Assembly: GCF_000714545.1 (NCBI RefSeq)
Contig: NZ_AUNB01000020.1
Location: forward strand, 1-56,377
Reading direction: 5' to 3'
DNA length: 56,377 nt
DNA from: Thioclava indica
Lineage (GTDB): Bacteria > Pseudomonadota > Alphaproteobacteria > Rhodobacterales > Rhodobacteraceae
Positions 35,340 to 43,433 of this stretch are shown in pieces. Below the pieces are notes generated by a model. The model was not told where the DNA came from. It searched no databases and saw only the letters and a list, made by a program, of their open reading frames with translations. A program made the translations under genes and the position numbers. Each line of letters starts with the position of its first letter. Within the stretch, counting starts at the first letter, position 1.

Positions 35340-35364
35340 ACAAAAATAATCGTCATATTTTTGT
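35340..35364. promoter_or_regulatory. Perfect inverted repeat upstream of feoAB
   Basis: ACAAAAATA (35340-35348) and TATTTTTGT (35356-35364) are nine-base perfect inverted arms around a seven-base spacer, in an A/T-rich patch about 100 bases before feoA. It could be an iron-responsive operator or a terminator of the preceding gene read in either direction. It does not match the usual Fur, RirA or FNR consensus sequences as I know them. Confidence 0.45.
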
Positions 35365-35462
35365 GAAAATACCAGAGTCGAATTGTCAGAGATCAAATCA
35401 AACGCTATCTCCTGATTGTAAGGATCGAGAGATTGAGTCGTATCCGCAATGGAGTTGATCGC

Positions 35463-35750
35463 ATGATGGCCAGCCCTGAAAAAATTGAAGCCGCCGTTTC
35501 CGCCCTGCCCCTCGGCGCATGTCGCCGGGGTTTTCGCGGCACGCTGGTCTCTGTCTCGCCCGTTGCGACGCAAGGCGGGTTTGATCCCGAAGAACTTGAA
35601 CGCCGCTTGCTTGAACTCGGCTTTATCGAGGGCGCATCGGTCCATATCCTGCACGAAGGCCCGTTTGGTCGCGATCCGATCGCGGTGCGTGTGAATGACA
35701 CGACGGTCGCGCTGCGCCGCCATGAAGCTATGGCCATTCTCGCGGAATGA
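35463..35750 (+). CDS. feoA: Ferrous iron transport protein A
   Basis: Small cytoplasmic SH3-like protein of 95 residues that supports the FeoB transporter. The ATG at 35463 has GGAG eight bases upstream; the frame begins earlier with a TTG lacking a site. The FeoA domain reads LPLGACRRGFRG, LERRLLELGFIEGASVHIL, PFGRDPIAVRVNDTTVALRR and HEAMAILAE, which is the standard end of the family. It overlaps feoB by four bases (ATGA). An inverted repeat upstream suggests control by iron or oxygen. Confidence 0.93.
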   Translation: MMASPEKIEAAVSALPLGACRRGFRGTLVSVSPVATQGGFDPEELERRLLELGFIEGASVHILHEGPFGRDPIAVRVNDTTVALRRHEAMAILAE

Positions 35751-37651
35751 GTTCGGCACCCGCCATATCCCAGCCCGCCGCCAATCAGACAGATCCCGAC
35801 GCGCTCCGCCTTGAGGTGGCCCTTGTAGGTGCACCCAATTGCGGCAAAACGGCCCTGTTCAACGCGATGACAGGTGCGACGCAGAAGGTCGGCAACTATT
35901 CCGGCGTCACGGTTGAACGCAAGGTTGGCATTGCCACCACGGCGGCAGGGCGGAAGTTTTCCGTGATCGACCTGCCCGGCACGCATTCTTTGCGCGCGCG
36001 CTCCCCTGATGAGGAAGTGACCCGCGATGTGCTGCTGGGTCAGCGCCCCGGAGAGCGTGTGCCCGACATGATCCTTGCGGTGGCGGATGCGACGAACCTG
36101 CGCGGCGCGCTGCGTCTGGTTGGCGAGCTGAAAAAGGTCGGCCTGCCGATTGTTCTGATCCTTAATATGATCGACATCGCGCGCCATCGTGGCTTGCAGA
36201 TTGACCACGAGGCGCTGTCAGATGATCTGGGCATTCCCGTTGTCACCGCGACCGCTGTGCGCCGTGGCGGGCTGGATGCGCTGTGGGAATGTGTCGATCC
36301 GATGCTGGAGGCCGGGGTCGAACCTGCCCGTAAAAGCACATGGCAAGCGCCCAGTTCACACGATCTGCGCGTGGCAATGCGCGAGGCAGAGCGGTTGGTC
36401 AACGCCCATGTGATCCGCCCGCCCGAACCCGATACCGTGTCTGCCAAGATCGACCGCGTGGTGCTGAACCCGGTTGCCGGGCCGCTGATCTTGCTGGCGA
36501 TCCTGTTCACGATGTTTCAGGCGGTGTTTAGCTGGGCGACCCCGTTTATGGACGCGATTGACGCCGCCTTTACCGAATTGGGCGTGCTGGTCAGTGACGT
36601 GATACCCGAGGGCTTGATCCAGAGTTTCCTTGTGGATGGGGTGATTGCGGGCATCGGCTCGATCATCGTTTTCCTGCCGCAGATCCTGTTTACCTTTTTC
36701 TTTATCCTGCTGCTCGAAGATTTCGGCTACATGGCGCGCGCGGCGTTCCTGATGGACCGGATCATGGGCAAGGCGGGGCTGAACGGGCGCGCGTTTATTC
36801 CGCTTCTATCAAGCTTCGCCTGCGCGATCCCCGGTATCATGGCGGCACGCGTGATCGACAATAAACGCGACCGCCTGACAACGATTTTGGTCGCACCGCT
36901 GATGACCTGCTCGGCGCGCATTCCCGTTTACACGCTGATCATCGCGGCCTTTGTCCCCAACACCAAGGTCGCCGGGCTAAGCCTGCAAGGTCTGGTGATG
37001 TTCGGGCTGTATGGCGCGGGCGTGCTCAGCGTATTGGTCGTGGCCTTTGTCGCGCGCTATCTGTTCTCGCGCGAGGAACGCAACGCGCCCCTCATGCTGG
37101 ATTTGCCCGATTACAAACTGCCACGTGCGCGCAATATCTTGCTGGGACTTTACCAGCGCGCCAAGGTGTTTTTGCGCCGCGCAGGCACCGTGATTTTCTG
37201 GGCGATGGTGATTATCTGGGCGCTCTCGACATTCCCGACGGCCCCCGAAGGCGCGACCGATCCCGCAATCAACTATTCCTTCGCCGCGATGATTGGCAAG
37301 TTTATCGCCCCGGTGCTGGCCCCGCTTGGGTTCAACTGGCAGATCTCGGTGGCGCTGGTGCCGGGCATGGCCGCGCGCGAGGTTGCGGTGGCGGGTCTGG
37401 CGACGGTTTATGCCGTGTCGGGCGATGGCGGGCTGATCAATACGATTGCCGGCCAATGGAGCCTTGCAACCGCACTGTCACTGCTGGCGTGGTATATCTT
37501 TGCGCCGCAATGTATCTCGACGCTGGCGGTGATCCGGCGCGAGGCGGGATCGGCGAAATGGATGTGGGTCGCGCTGATCTATATGTTCGCGCTGGCCTAT
37601 CTGGCGTCGCTGCTGACCTATCAGATCGCGGTGGCTCTCGGGGCGGGTTAG
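35747..37651 (+). CDS. feoB: Ferrous iron transporter FeoB
   Basis: Inner-membrane Fe(II) uptake protein of 634 residues. The N-terminal G domain has G1 GAPNCGKT (28-35), switch I around GNYSGVTVERK, G3 DLPGTHSL and G4 NMID, then the helical GDI domain (to about 240). The membrane part has the two inverted gates, with the conserved SFACAIPGIMAARVIDN segment and the second-half counterpart VPGMAAREVAVAGLATVYAV. The protein is somewhat shorter than the E. coli form (773), as in many alphaproteobacteria. There is no feoC. Coupled to feoA; GTP hydrolysis gates transport. Confidence 0.95.
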   Translation: MSSAPAISQPAANQTDPDALRLEVALVGAPNCGKTALFNAMTGATQKVGNYSGVTVERKVGIATTAAGRKFSVIDLPGTHSLRARSPDEEVTRDVLLGQRPGERVPDMILAVADATNLRGALRLVGELKKVGLPIVLILNMIDIARHRGLQIDHEALSDDLGIPVVTATAVRRGGLDALWECVDPMLEAGVEPARKSTWQAPSSHDLRVAMREAERLVNAHVIRPPEPDTVSAKIDRVVLNPVAGPLILLAILFTMFQAVFSWATPFMDAIDAAFTELGVLVSDVIPEGLIQSFLVDGVIAGIGSIIVFLPQILFTFFFILLLEDFGYMARAAFLMDRIMGKAGLNGRAFIPLLSSFACAIPGIMAARVIDNKRDRLTTILVAPLMTCSARIPVYTLIIAAFVPNTKVAGLSLQGLVMFGLYGAGVLSVLVVAFVARYLFSREERNAPLMLDLPDYKLPRARNILLGLYQRAKVFLRRAGTVIFWAMVIIWALSTFPTAPEGATDPAINYSFAAMIGKFIAPVLAPLGFNWQISVALVPGMAAREVAVAGLATVYAVSGDGGLINTIAGQWSLATALSLLAWYIFAPQCISTLAVIRREAGSAKWMWVALIYMFALAYLASLLTYQIAVALGAG

Positions 37652-37809
37652 GGTTCGATTTGCGCATAGCGCGCTTGACCACCCGATAAACATCGCAAAT
37701 CTTGCCCCGCGCCCCGAACGCGCGCAGCGACGGTTATCTCATCAGGCGCTTTGGCTGAAGGCTTGCATCGCAACATTTCTCAAGGGATGGTGAGGGGAAA
37801 CGGCGCTTT

Positions 37810-37834
37810 ATCGGCTTGAGTTCTCGGAGCCGAT
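37810..37834. promoter_or_regulatory. Inverted repeat upstream of the hupE-like gene
   Basis: ATCGGCT (37810-37816) and AGCCGAT (37828-37834) are perfect seven-base inverted arms around an 11-base centre, about 42 bases before the HupE start. It may be a metal-responsive operator or a leader hairpin; no B12-riboswitch box is seen in this gap. Confidence 0.35.
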
Positions 37835-37875
37835 ACAGAGTATGCCGCCACATAATCACAACCGAAAGACCGTCT

Positions 37876-38523
37876 ATGTCCCATCGTCGCCTTGCAGCTC
37901 TCACGGCCCTGATCACGCTGTTTGTCCCGCAACTCGCTGCGGCCCATATTACCAGCACTGGCTCGGGCGGGTTTACCGCAGGGTTTGAGCATCCGCTGAG
38001 CGGATATGACCATTTCCTTGCGATGTTCGCAGTCGGGCTTTGGGGGGCGCAGATGGGCGGACGGCGTGTCTGGTCACTGCCCGTCACCTTCCCGATGATC
38101 ATGGTGATCGGCGGCATCGTTGGCATTTTGGGGCTGCCCGTGCCCGGCATCGAGGTCGGCATCGCGCTGTCGATTGTCGTTCTGGGCTTGGCAATTGCCG
38201 CCGCTTGGAAACCTGCGGAATGGGTGTCTCTGGCGATCATCGCGGTGTTTGGTTTCTATCACGGTTATGCCCATGGCGCAGAGCTTCCGATGGCGGCGGA
38301 CCCGGCAGATTACGCGATTGGTTTCGTGCTTGCGACCGGCTCTATTCACGTGCTCGGCGTGGGGGTTGGGCTGGCGCTGAACCCGGTCTGGAAAGGGCGT
38401 CTGTCGCAGCTTTTGGGGGCGTTCATTGCCTTTGTCGGCTGTGGCTTCCTCGTGCTGGCCTTTGGCTATATGCAGGGGCAATTGGGCTTTCTTCAAGGCG
38501 GGTTGAGTCTTTTTGGGAACTGA
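37876..38523 (+). CDS. HupE/UreJ-family metal permease-like protein
   Basis: Membrane protein of 215 residues with a cleavable-looking signal (LAALTALITLFVPQLAAA) and then the family hallmark HPLSGYDHFLAMFAVGLWG, followed by five to six more helices; a second His-containing segment, FYHGYAHGAELP, lies in the middle. HupE and UreJ proteins are linked to nickel or cobalt uptake; some are encoded beside hydrogenase or urease genes, but neither is present here. The start at 37876 is used because the 20 codons upstream look non-coding. First gene of a three-gene set with the next two. Confidence 0.85.
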   Translation: MSHRRLAALTALITLFVPQLAAAHITSTGSGGFTAGFEHPLSGYDHFLAMFAVGLWGAQMGGRRVWSLPVTFPMIMVIGGIVGILGLPVPGIEVGIALSIVVLGLAIAAAWKPAEWVSLAIIAVFGFYHGYAHGAELPMAADPADYAIGFVLATGSIHVLGVGVGLALNPVWKGRLSQLLGAFIAFVGCGFLVLAFGYMQGQLGFLQGGLSLFGN

Positions 38524-38548
38524 TCGAACCTCCCCTTATGCTGGTCGG

Positions 38549-39316
38549 ATGTCTTGGCTGCGCCATCTGTGGGTGCTGGCAGGGCTGGGCACGCTGATCG
38601 TGCTGGCGCTGATGCCAGTGGCGCAGCGCGGCGAGGTTGGCGCGTGGCTGATCCGCGATGCGCTGGCCGTCGAGCGGCTGTTTCCGCTGTTCGGCTTTGG
38701 CATCGCGCTGGCGCTGGTGCCCAAGCGCCCGGCCCAGATCGCCTGCGTGCTATGGGGGATCGGGCTGGCGGCAGGGTTTGCGCTGCGCATCGAGATGATG
38801 GCCGCGCTACAACAGGTTCCCGGCGCGATCACCCATCACTTTCTGACCATGCCAATCTCTGCCCTCGCTATCGGGGCCACCTTGGCGCTGGGGCGCGCGC
38901 CGCGCCCGATGTTGATCCTGCCCGCGGCGCTGATTTTGGGCGCGATGTATGCGCTGGCGACAAAACTCTCGGACCCGAGCTATGGCGGCAAGCCGTGGGT
39001 CTTTCTGGCGGGAGTGGTACTGGGGATCTGGCTGATTGGCGCGGTGGCACTGACCTTGCGCGCGTGGCGCGCGGGCTGGTTTGAGATCGCGGGGCGGATT
39101 GTGGGCAGTTGGCTGGTGGCAATCGCGGTTCTGTATGGCGGTGTGGCTTTGATGGGCAACAAGCTGAAACCCAAGAACGCGCCGCCGCAAAATGCCGCCT
39201 CGGAAAACGCCCCTGCCGCGCAATCTGCGGTGCCCGAGGCCGATGCTTTCCCATCCTTCGGAGCCCCGCCCCCCGCTGCCCCGCCGGGCGAGAACAAGCC
39301 AGAGTTCCAACCATGA
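38549..39316 (+). CDS. Polytopic membrane protein of unknown function
   Basis: A 255-residue protein with about six hydrophobic segments (first: WVLAGLGTLIVLALM after a short basic start) and a Pro/Ala-rich cytoplasmic or periplasmic tail of about 50 residues (NAPPQNAASENAPAAQ). I do not recognise a named family. Its ATG follows the HupE gene by 25 bases, and its stop overlaps the start of the EF-hand protein by ATGA, so the three work together. A TTG 12 codons upstream is an alternative start. Given its neighbours it may belong to a divalent metal uptake system. Confidence 0.65.
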   Translation: MSWLRHLWVLAGLGTLIVLALMPVAQRGEVGAWLIRDALAVERLFPLFGFGIALALVPKRPAQIACVLWGIGLAAGFALRIEMMAALQQVPGAITHHFLTMPISALAIGATLALGRAPRPMLILPAALILGAMYALATKLSDPSYGGKPWVFLAGVVLGIWLIGAVALTLRAWRAGWFEIAGRIVGSWLVAIAVLYGGVALMGNKLKPKNAPPQNAASENAPAAQSAVPEADAFPSFGAPPPAAPPGENKPEFQP

Positions 39317-39897
39317 TCCGCGCCCTCGCACTGACCCTGCTTTGCACTGCGATCCCGCTGACCGCGAGCGCCCATCCCGAGGATGAGCTGCTGGTGCGTC
39401 TGCTGGTGGGCATGGACAAGGGCAAGATCACCCATATCGGCGAAAGCTGGACGTTTGACCCTTCGGTTTCAGAATGGCTTTTGCAGACCTATGACGCGAA
39501 TGGGGACGGTAAATTTGACGGGGCCGAGCTGGACGCGGTGCATGAGGCGACGCTGCAAAATACGCAAGGGTCGTTTTACTACACCCGGATCTGGAAGGGG
39601 GACGCGCAACTGCCCAACCCGCAGATTTACGGCTTTCAAGCGACGGTGAAGGATGGCGTGGTGACGCTGGCCTTCGCGCTTGGCTTGGCGACACCCGAAG
39701 ACCCCAACGCCCTGCGCATCGAGATGTATGATCCGCAAAATCTGACCGGTCTGGTGCCGGTGAAATCCAATCCGGTGGTCATTCGTGGCGCTGCCGAGGG
39801 GCAGACATGTGTGCCTAATATCGCGATCAACAAGCCCGATGTGCATGGCGGGCCGGATGATATTCCGATTGCCTTGACGCTGGCGTGTAGCGAGTAG
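39313..39897 (+). CDS. Periplasmic DUF1007 protein with an EF-hand
   Basis: Secreted protein of 194 residues. A signal peptide (IRALALTLLCTAIPLTASA) is followed by HPEDELLVRL, then the segment TFDPSVSEWLLQTYDANGDG with a calcium-type EF-hand loop (DANGDGKFDGAE), and a C-terminal domain with two Cys (GQTCVPN and LACSE). It fits DUF1007, the uncharacterised periplasmic component often encoded beside nickel/cobalt permeases. It is coupled to the preceding membrane protein gene by ATGA. The EF-hand has Asp, Asn, Asp at positions 1, 3, 5 and Glu at 12, so metal binding is likely. Confidence 0.85.
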   Translation: MIRALALTLLCTAIPLTASAHPEDELLVRLLVGMDKGKITHIGESWTFDPSVSEWLLQTYDANGDGKFDGAELDAVHEATLQNTQGSFYYTRIWKGDAQLPNPQIYGFQATVKDGVVTLAFALGLATPEDPNALRIEMYDPQNLTGLVPVKSNPVVIRGAAEGQTCVPNIAINKPDVHGGPDDIPIALTLACSE

Positions 39898-39907
39898 CCT
39901 GCGTGGG

Positions 39908-40035
39908 GGGGCTCTGCCCCGCGTCGCCCGAGGGCGACAATCATCGGATAGAAAGGGGGCGCTGCCCCCGTCGCCAGACGGCGACAATCATCAGTTAAAA
40001 CAAAGGGGCTCTGCCCCCGTCTGCGTGCCGCAGAC
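39908..40035. repeat. Tandem array of paired hairpins (three units)
   Basis: The gap between the convergent DUF1007 and gcdG genes holds three units of about 49 bases, each with a GGGG-NNNNN-CCCC hairpin then a second GC stem: GGGGCTCTGCCCC (39908-39920) with GTCGCCC/GGGCGAC (39923-39938); GGGGGCGCTGCCCCC (39955-39969) with GTCGCC/GGCGAC (39970-39985); GGGGCTCTGCCCC (40005-40017) with GTCTGCG/CGCAGAC (40019-40035). CGACAATCATC follows units one and two. The third is followed by CCCCCGGGATATTTTT, a Rhodobacteraceae intergenic tail. Confidence 0.85.
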
Positions 40036-40069
40036 TCCCCCGGGATATTTTTCAAGAGCGAAGCCGAAG

Positions 40070-41188
40070 TCAGCCTTCGCCCAGTTTCGGGGCGGGGCGC
40101 GGCGGGGCCAGCGGAGTGTCTGACAGGCGGATTGGAGTGCGGATGCCGGCGATGCCTTCGGCCTCGATGCGCATCTCGCGCGCTTGCACCTGCGGGTCGT
40201 CAAACACCTGATCGAGCGTGTTGATCGGACCGGCGGGCACGGTTGCGGCTTGGAGCGCGGCAAGCAGATCGGCGCGCCGCCATGTCGCGAGCGCAGGCAG
40301 CAGGCAGGTGCGTAGGGCGGTGCGATTGGCGACGCGGGCCTCATTGGTGGCGAACTCGGCTCGGTCGGCCAGATCGAGGTGAAGCAGGTCGCAAAGCCGC
40401 ACGAATTGACCGTCATTGCCGACAGCTAGGATCAAGTCGCCATCGGCGGCGCTGACGACCTCGTAAGGGGCGATATTGGGATGGGCATTGCCAAGGCGGT
40501 GCGGCGGGGTGCCGGTGGCGAGGTAGTTCATCCCCTGATTGGCGAGCACGCCGACCGCGCAGTCGAGCAGCGCCATATCGACCAATTGGCCCCGCCCGGT
40601 GCGGATGCGCGCGGCCAGTGCGGCTTGGATGCCGATCACCGCGTAAAGCCCCGTGAACAGATCGGCAAAGGCCACGCCGACCTTTTGCGGCGCACCTTCG
40701 GGATCGCCTGTGAGGTCCATCCAGCCCGCCATTCCTTGGATCAGAAAGTCGTAGCCTGCGCGGGGCGCATAAGGCCCGTCCTGGCCAAAGCCGGTGATCG
40801 AACAATAGACGAGGCGCGGATTGAGCGCGCTGAGGCTGTCATAATCCAGCCCGTATTTCTTGAGCCCGCCAAGTTTGAAATTCTCGATCACCACATCGGC
40901 GTCGGCCACGAGATCACGCACGATTTTCTGGCCCTCGGGCGTGCGGAAATCGGCGATGACGGAGTGCTTGCCGCGATTGGTGGCGTGGAAATAGGCGGCC
41001 GAGCGATTTTCGGGACCGTCGCCTTCGCGCGCAATAAAAGGAGGGCCCCAGCGGCGCGTATCATCGCCCTCGGGGGCCTCGACCTTGATCACCTGCGCAC
41101 CCAGATCGGCCAGCACCTGACCGGCCCAAGGGCCAGCCAGAATGCGCGCCAGTTCGACGACCTTCACCCCCTCAAGCGGGGCGCTCAT
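40070..41188 (-). CDS. gcdG: CaiB/BaiF (family III) CoA-transferase, glutarate-type
   Basis: Cytoplasmic CoA-transferase of 372 residues that moves CoA between acids. It has the family opening [20 protein letters not shown], the [19 protein letters not shown] segment and the catalytic Asp of [11 protein letters not shown]; the second CoA-binding strand and glycine loops are intact. It overlaps the preceding gcdH by ATGA and is downstream of it. In other proteobacteria this pair with a LysR regulator forms gcdH-gcdG for glutarate use, where the transferase makes glutaryl-CoA (from succinyl-CoA), so that role is likely here. CaiB relatives also act on other acids; the assignment rests on context. 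Confidence 0.82.
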   Translation of the reverse strand: MSAPLEGVKVVELARILAGPWAGQVLADLGAQVIKVEAPEGDDTRRWGPPFIAREGDGPENRSAAYFHATNRGKHSVIADFRTPEGQKIVRDLVADADVVIENFKLGGLKKYGLDYDSLSALNPRLVYCSITGFGQDGPYAPRAGYDFLIQGMAGWMDLTGDPEGAPQKVGVAFADLFTGLYAVIGIQAALAARIRTGRGQLVDMALLDCAVGVLANQGMNYLATGTPPHRLGNAHPNIAPYEVVSAADGDLILAVGNDGQFVRLCDLLHLDLADRAEFATNEARVANRTALRTCLLPALATWRRADLLAALQAATVPAGPINTLDQVFDDPQVQAREMRIEAEGIAGIRTPIRLSDTPLAPPRPAPKLGEG

Positions 41189-42405
41189 GCGAAGGCCTGC
41201 AGGCCCGTCTGCGCGCGCCCCAAAATCAGCGCGTGCACGTCATGGGTGCCCTCATAGGTGTTGACCGTTTCAAGGTTCACCATATGGCGGATCACCTGAA
41301 ATTCGCCCGAAATCCCGTTGCCGCCATGCATGTCGCGCGACAGCCGCGCCACGTCCAGCGCCTTACCGCAATTGTTGCGCTTGATGAGGCTGATCATCTC
41401 TGGGGCGGCCTTGGCCTGATCCATCAGACGGCCCGTTTGCAGCGCGGCTTGCAGGCCCAAGGTGATCTCGGTCTGCATATCGGCGAGCTTTTTCTGGAAC
41501 AGTTGGGTTTGCGCCAGCGGCTTGTTGAACTGCTTGCGATCCAGACCGTATTGGCGCGCGGCGTGCCAGCAGAACTCGGCCGATCCCATCACGCCCCAAG
41601 CGATGCCGTAGCGCGCGCGGTTCAGGCAGCCAAACGGCCCCTTGAGGCCCTGCACATGGGGCAGCAAAGCGTCCTCGCCGACCTCGACGCCCTGCATCAC
41701 GATCTCGCCGGTGATGCTTGCGCGCAAGGACAGCTTGTTGCCGATTTTCGGCGCGGAGAGGCCCTTCATGCCTTTTTCCAGAACGAAGCCGCGGATTTTG
41801 CCGCCATGGGCATCCGACTTGGCCCAGACCACGAACACATCGGCGATCGGCGCGTTGCTGATCCACATTTTGGTGCCTGTCAGGCGGTAGCCGGTGGCGG
41901 TTTTCTCGGCTCGCGTTTTCATCCCGCCGGGGTCGGATCCGGCATCGGGTTCGGTGAGGCCAAAGCAGCCGATATATTCGCCGCTGGACAGTTTGGGCAG
42001 GTATTTGCGGCGCTGTTCCTCGCTGCCATAGGCGTAGATCGGATACATCACGAGGCTCGATTGCACCGACATCATCGAGCGGTAGCCGCTATCGACCCGC
42101 TCGACCTCGCGCGCGATCAGACCATAAGACACATAACCCGCGCCAAGCCCGCCATATTCCTCGGGGATGGTCGCGCCGAGCAGGCCCATCGCGCCCATCT
42201 CGGTGAAAATCGCGGGGTCGGTTTCCTCATTGGCGTAGGCATCAATCACGCGGGGTTGCAGTTTGTCTTGGGCATAGGCGCGCGCGGCGTCACGCAGCAT
42301 CCGCTCGTCCTCGGTCAGTTGTTCGTCAAGACGCAGCGGGTCGTCCCAGCTGAATTGCCCCAGATCGGGGGCGTCTTTGGCTTTGAGCATGGGGCGGTCG
42401 GTCAT
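41185..42405 (-). CDS. gcdH: Glutaryl-CoA dehydrogenase
   Basis: FAD enzyme that oxidises and decarboxylates glutaryl-CoA to crotonyl-CoA in lysine, tryptophan and glutarate breakdown. The start at 42405 ([20 protein letters not shown]) has GAGGA upstream; the frame runs 19 codons further without family character. The protein has 406 residues, with the acyl-CoA dehydrogenase signature [17 protein letters not shown], the flavin segment [16 protein letters not shown] and the catalytic base Glu in [16 protein letters not shown] near the C-terminus. These details match GCDH rather than short-chain enzymes. It is divergent from the LysR gene and coupled to the CoA-transferase. Confidence 0.92.
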   Translation of the reverse strand: MTDRPMLKAKDAPDLGQFSWDDPLRLDEQLTEDERMLRDAARAYAQDKLQPRVIDAYANEETDPAIFTEMGAMGLLGATIPEEYGGLGAGYVSYGLIAREVERVDSGYRSMMSVQSSLVMYPIYAYGSEEQRRKYLPKLSSGEYIGCFGLTEPDAGSDPGGMKTRAEKTATGYRLTGTKMWISNAPIADVFVVWAKSDAHGGKIRGFVLEKGMKGLSAPKIGNKLSLRASITGEIVMQGVEVGEDALLPHVQGLKGPFGCLNRARYGIAWGVMGSAEFCWHAARQYGLDRKQFNKPLAQTQLFQKKLADMQTEITLGLQAALQTGRLMDQAKAAPEMISLIKRNNCGKALDVARLSRDMHGGNGISGEFQVIRHMVNLETVNTYEGTHDVHALILGRAQTGLQAFA

Positions 42406-42539
42406 CTCGGTCCTCGCGTTTGTCGGTCTTGGGTTGGGCGCGATCTTAAAGATATGGCGCACACAGGCAAACGATTTTAATTTTGAACATGATGAGATTT
42501 GCGCATAAACTGGCGGAGCCTTTTCAGGAAACCAAAGCC

Positions 42540-43433
42540 ATGCGCAAAGCCTATATTCCGACCGTCAGCGAGCTGCAGGCTTTCACCGCCTGCGCGCGTC
42601 ACGGCACGACGACCCGCGCCGCCCAAGAACTGAACCTGACGCAAAGCGCGATCTCGCGTTCGCTGGGCACGCTGGAGGAGAGGCTGGGCGTTGCGCTATT
42701 CAACCGGGTGCGCAAGCGGCTGGTGCTTTCGCCAGCAGGGCAAGTGTTTCTGGACCGTGCCGAAGAGATTCTGGCAAGCCTTGATAGCGCTGCGATGGGG
42801 GTGATGGCCTTTGGCGGGGCGGATGCGATTTTGCGCATTGCGGTGCTGCCTTCGTTTGCGCGCAGTTGGCTGATTGCGCGGCTGGCCCGGTTCGAGCAGA
42901 TCGCACCGCAGATCAGTCTGGATGTGACTGCGCGACTGCATCCGGTGGATTTTCAAAGCGACCCGTTCGATCTGTCGATTATGCGCACACAGCATGAAGG
43001 ACCGGGAACGCAAGCCGTGGAACTGCTGCGCGAGACGCTGGTCGCGGTCTGTGCGCCGGGGCGGTTGAACGGGGGCGCGCCGCTGGGCGATGATGCGTTG
43101 TTAAGCCATCCGCTGTTGCAGCAATCGACGCGCCCGACGCTGTGGCTGGACTGGTTCCGCGATACCGGGCGCGACCCGCGCCACATCCTGCGCGGCGCGC
43201 GGTTTGATCATTTTGACATGATCATGGATGCGGCGGGCGCGGGGATGGGAATTGGACTGGTGCCCGAGATCATCGCCGCCCCGGCCTTGCAACAGGGGCG
43301 GCTGGTGCTGGCCTCAAGGCGACGGTTTGAGACGGGCGAGACCTATTCCCTGATCCTGCCCGAGCGCACGATCGGCAGCGCGCCCGTCGCGGCGTTTCAA
43401 GATTGGCTAATCGCAGAGCTGGGCGCAGGTTAA
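42540..43433 (+). CDS. gcdR: LysR-family regulator, probable controller of gcdHG
   Basis: LysR-type transcription factor of 297 residues from the ATG at 42540 (AGGAA upstream); an earlier TTG frame start lacks a site. The N-terminal winged helix is [20 protein letters not shown] followed by [20 protein letters not shown], then a linker helix and the periplasmic-binding-like effector domain ([14 protein letters not shown] to the end). It resembles GcvA-like LysR members. It is divergent from gcdH with about 130 bases between them, the classic position for a LysR regulator that activates its neighbour in the presence of the substrate. Its last four bases overlap the end of the convergent ureide gene. 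Confidence 0.85.
   Translation: MRKAYIPTVSELQAFTACARHGTTTRAAQELNLTQSAISRSLGTLEERLGVALFNRVRKRLVLSPAGQVFLDRAEEILASLDSAAMGVMAFGGADAILRIAVLPSFARSWLIARLARFEQIAPQISLDVTARLHPVDFQSDPFDLSIMRTQHEGPGTQAVELLRETLVAVCAPGRLNGGAPLGDDALLSHPLLQQSTRPTLWLDWFRDTGRDPRHILRGARFDHFDMIMDAAGAGMGIGLVPEIIAAPALQQGRLVLASRRRFETGETYSLILPERTIGSAPVAAFQDWLIAELGAG

Noticed and set aside
37652-37875. Cobalamin riboswitch before the HupE-like gene
   Set aside because: No B12-box or related conserved core was found; only a simple dyad is present.
39908-40035. Possible CRISPR array
   Set aside because: Only three units of self-complementary hairpins, no constant repeat with variable spacers, and no cas genes.
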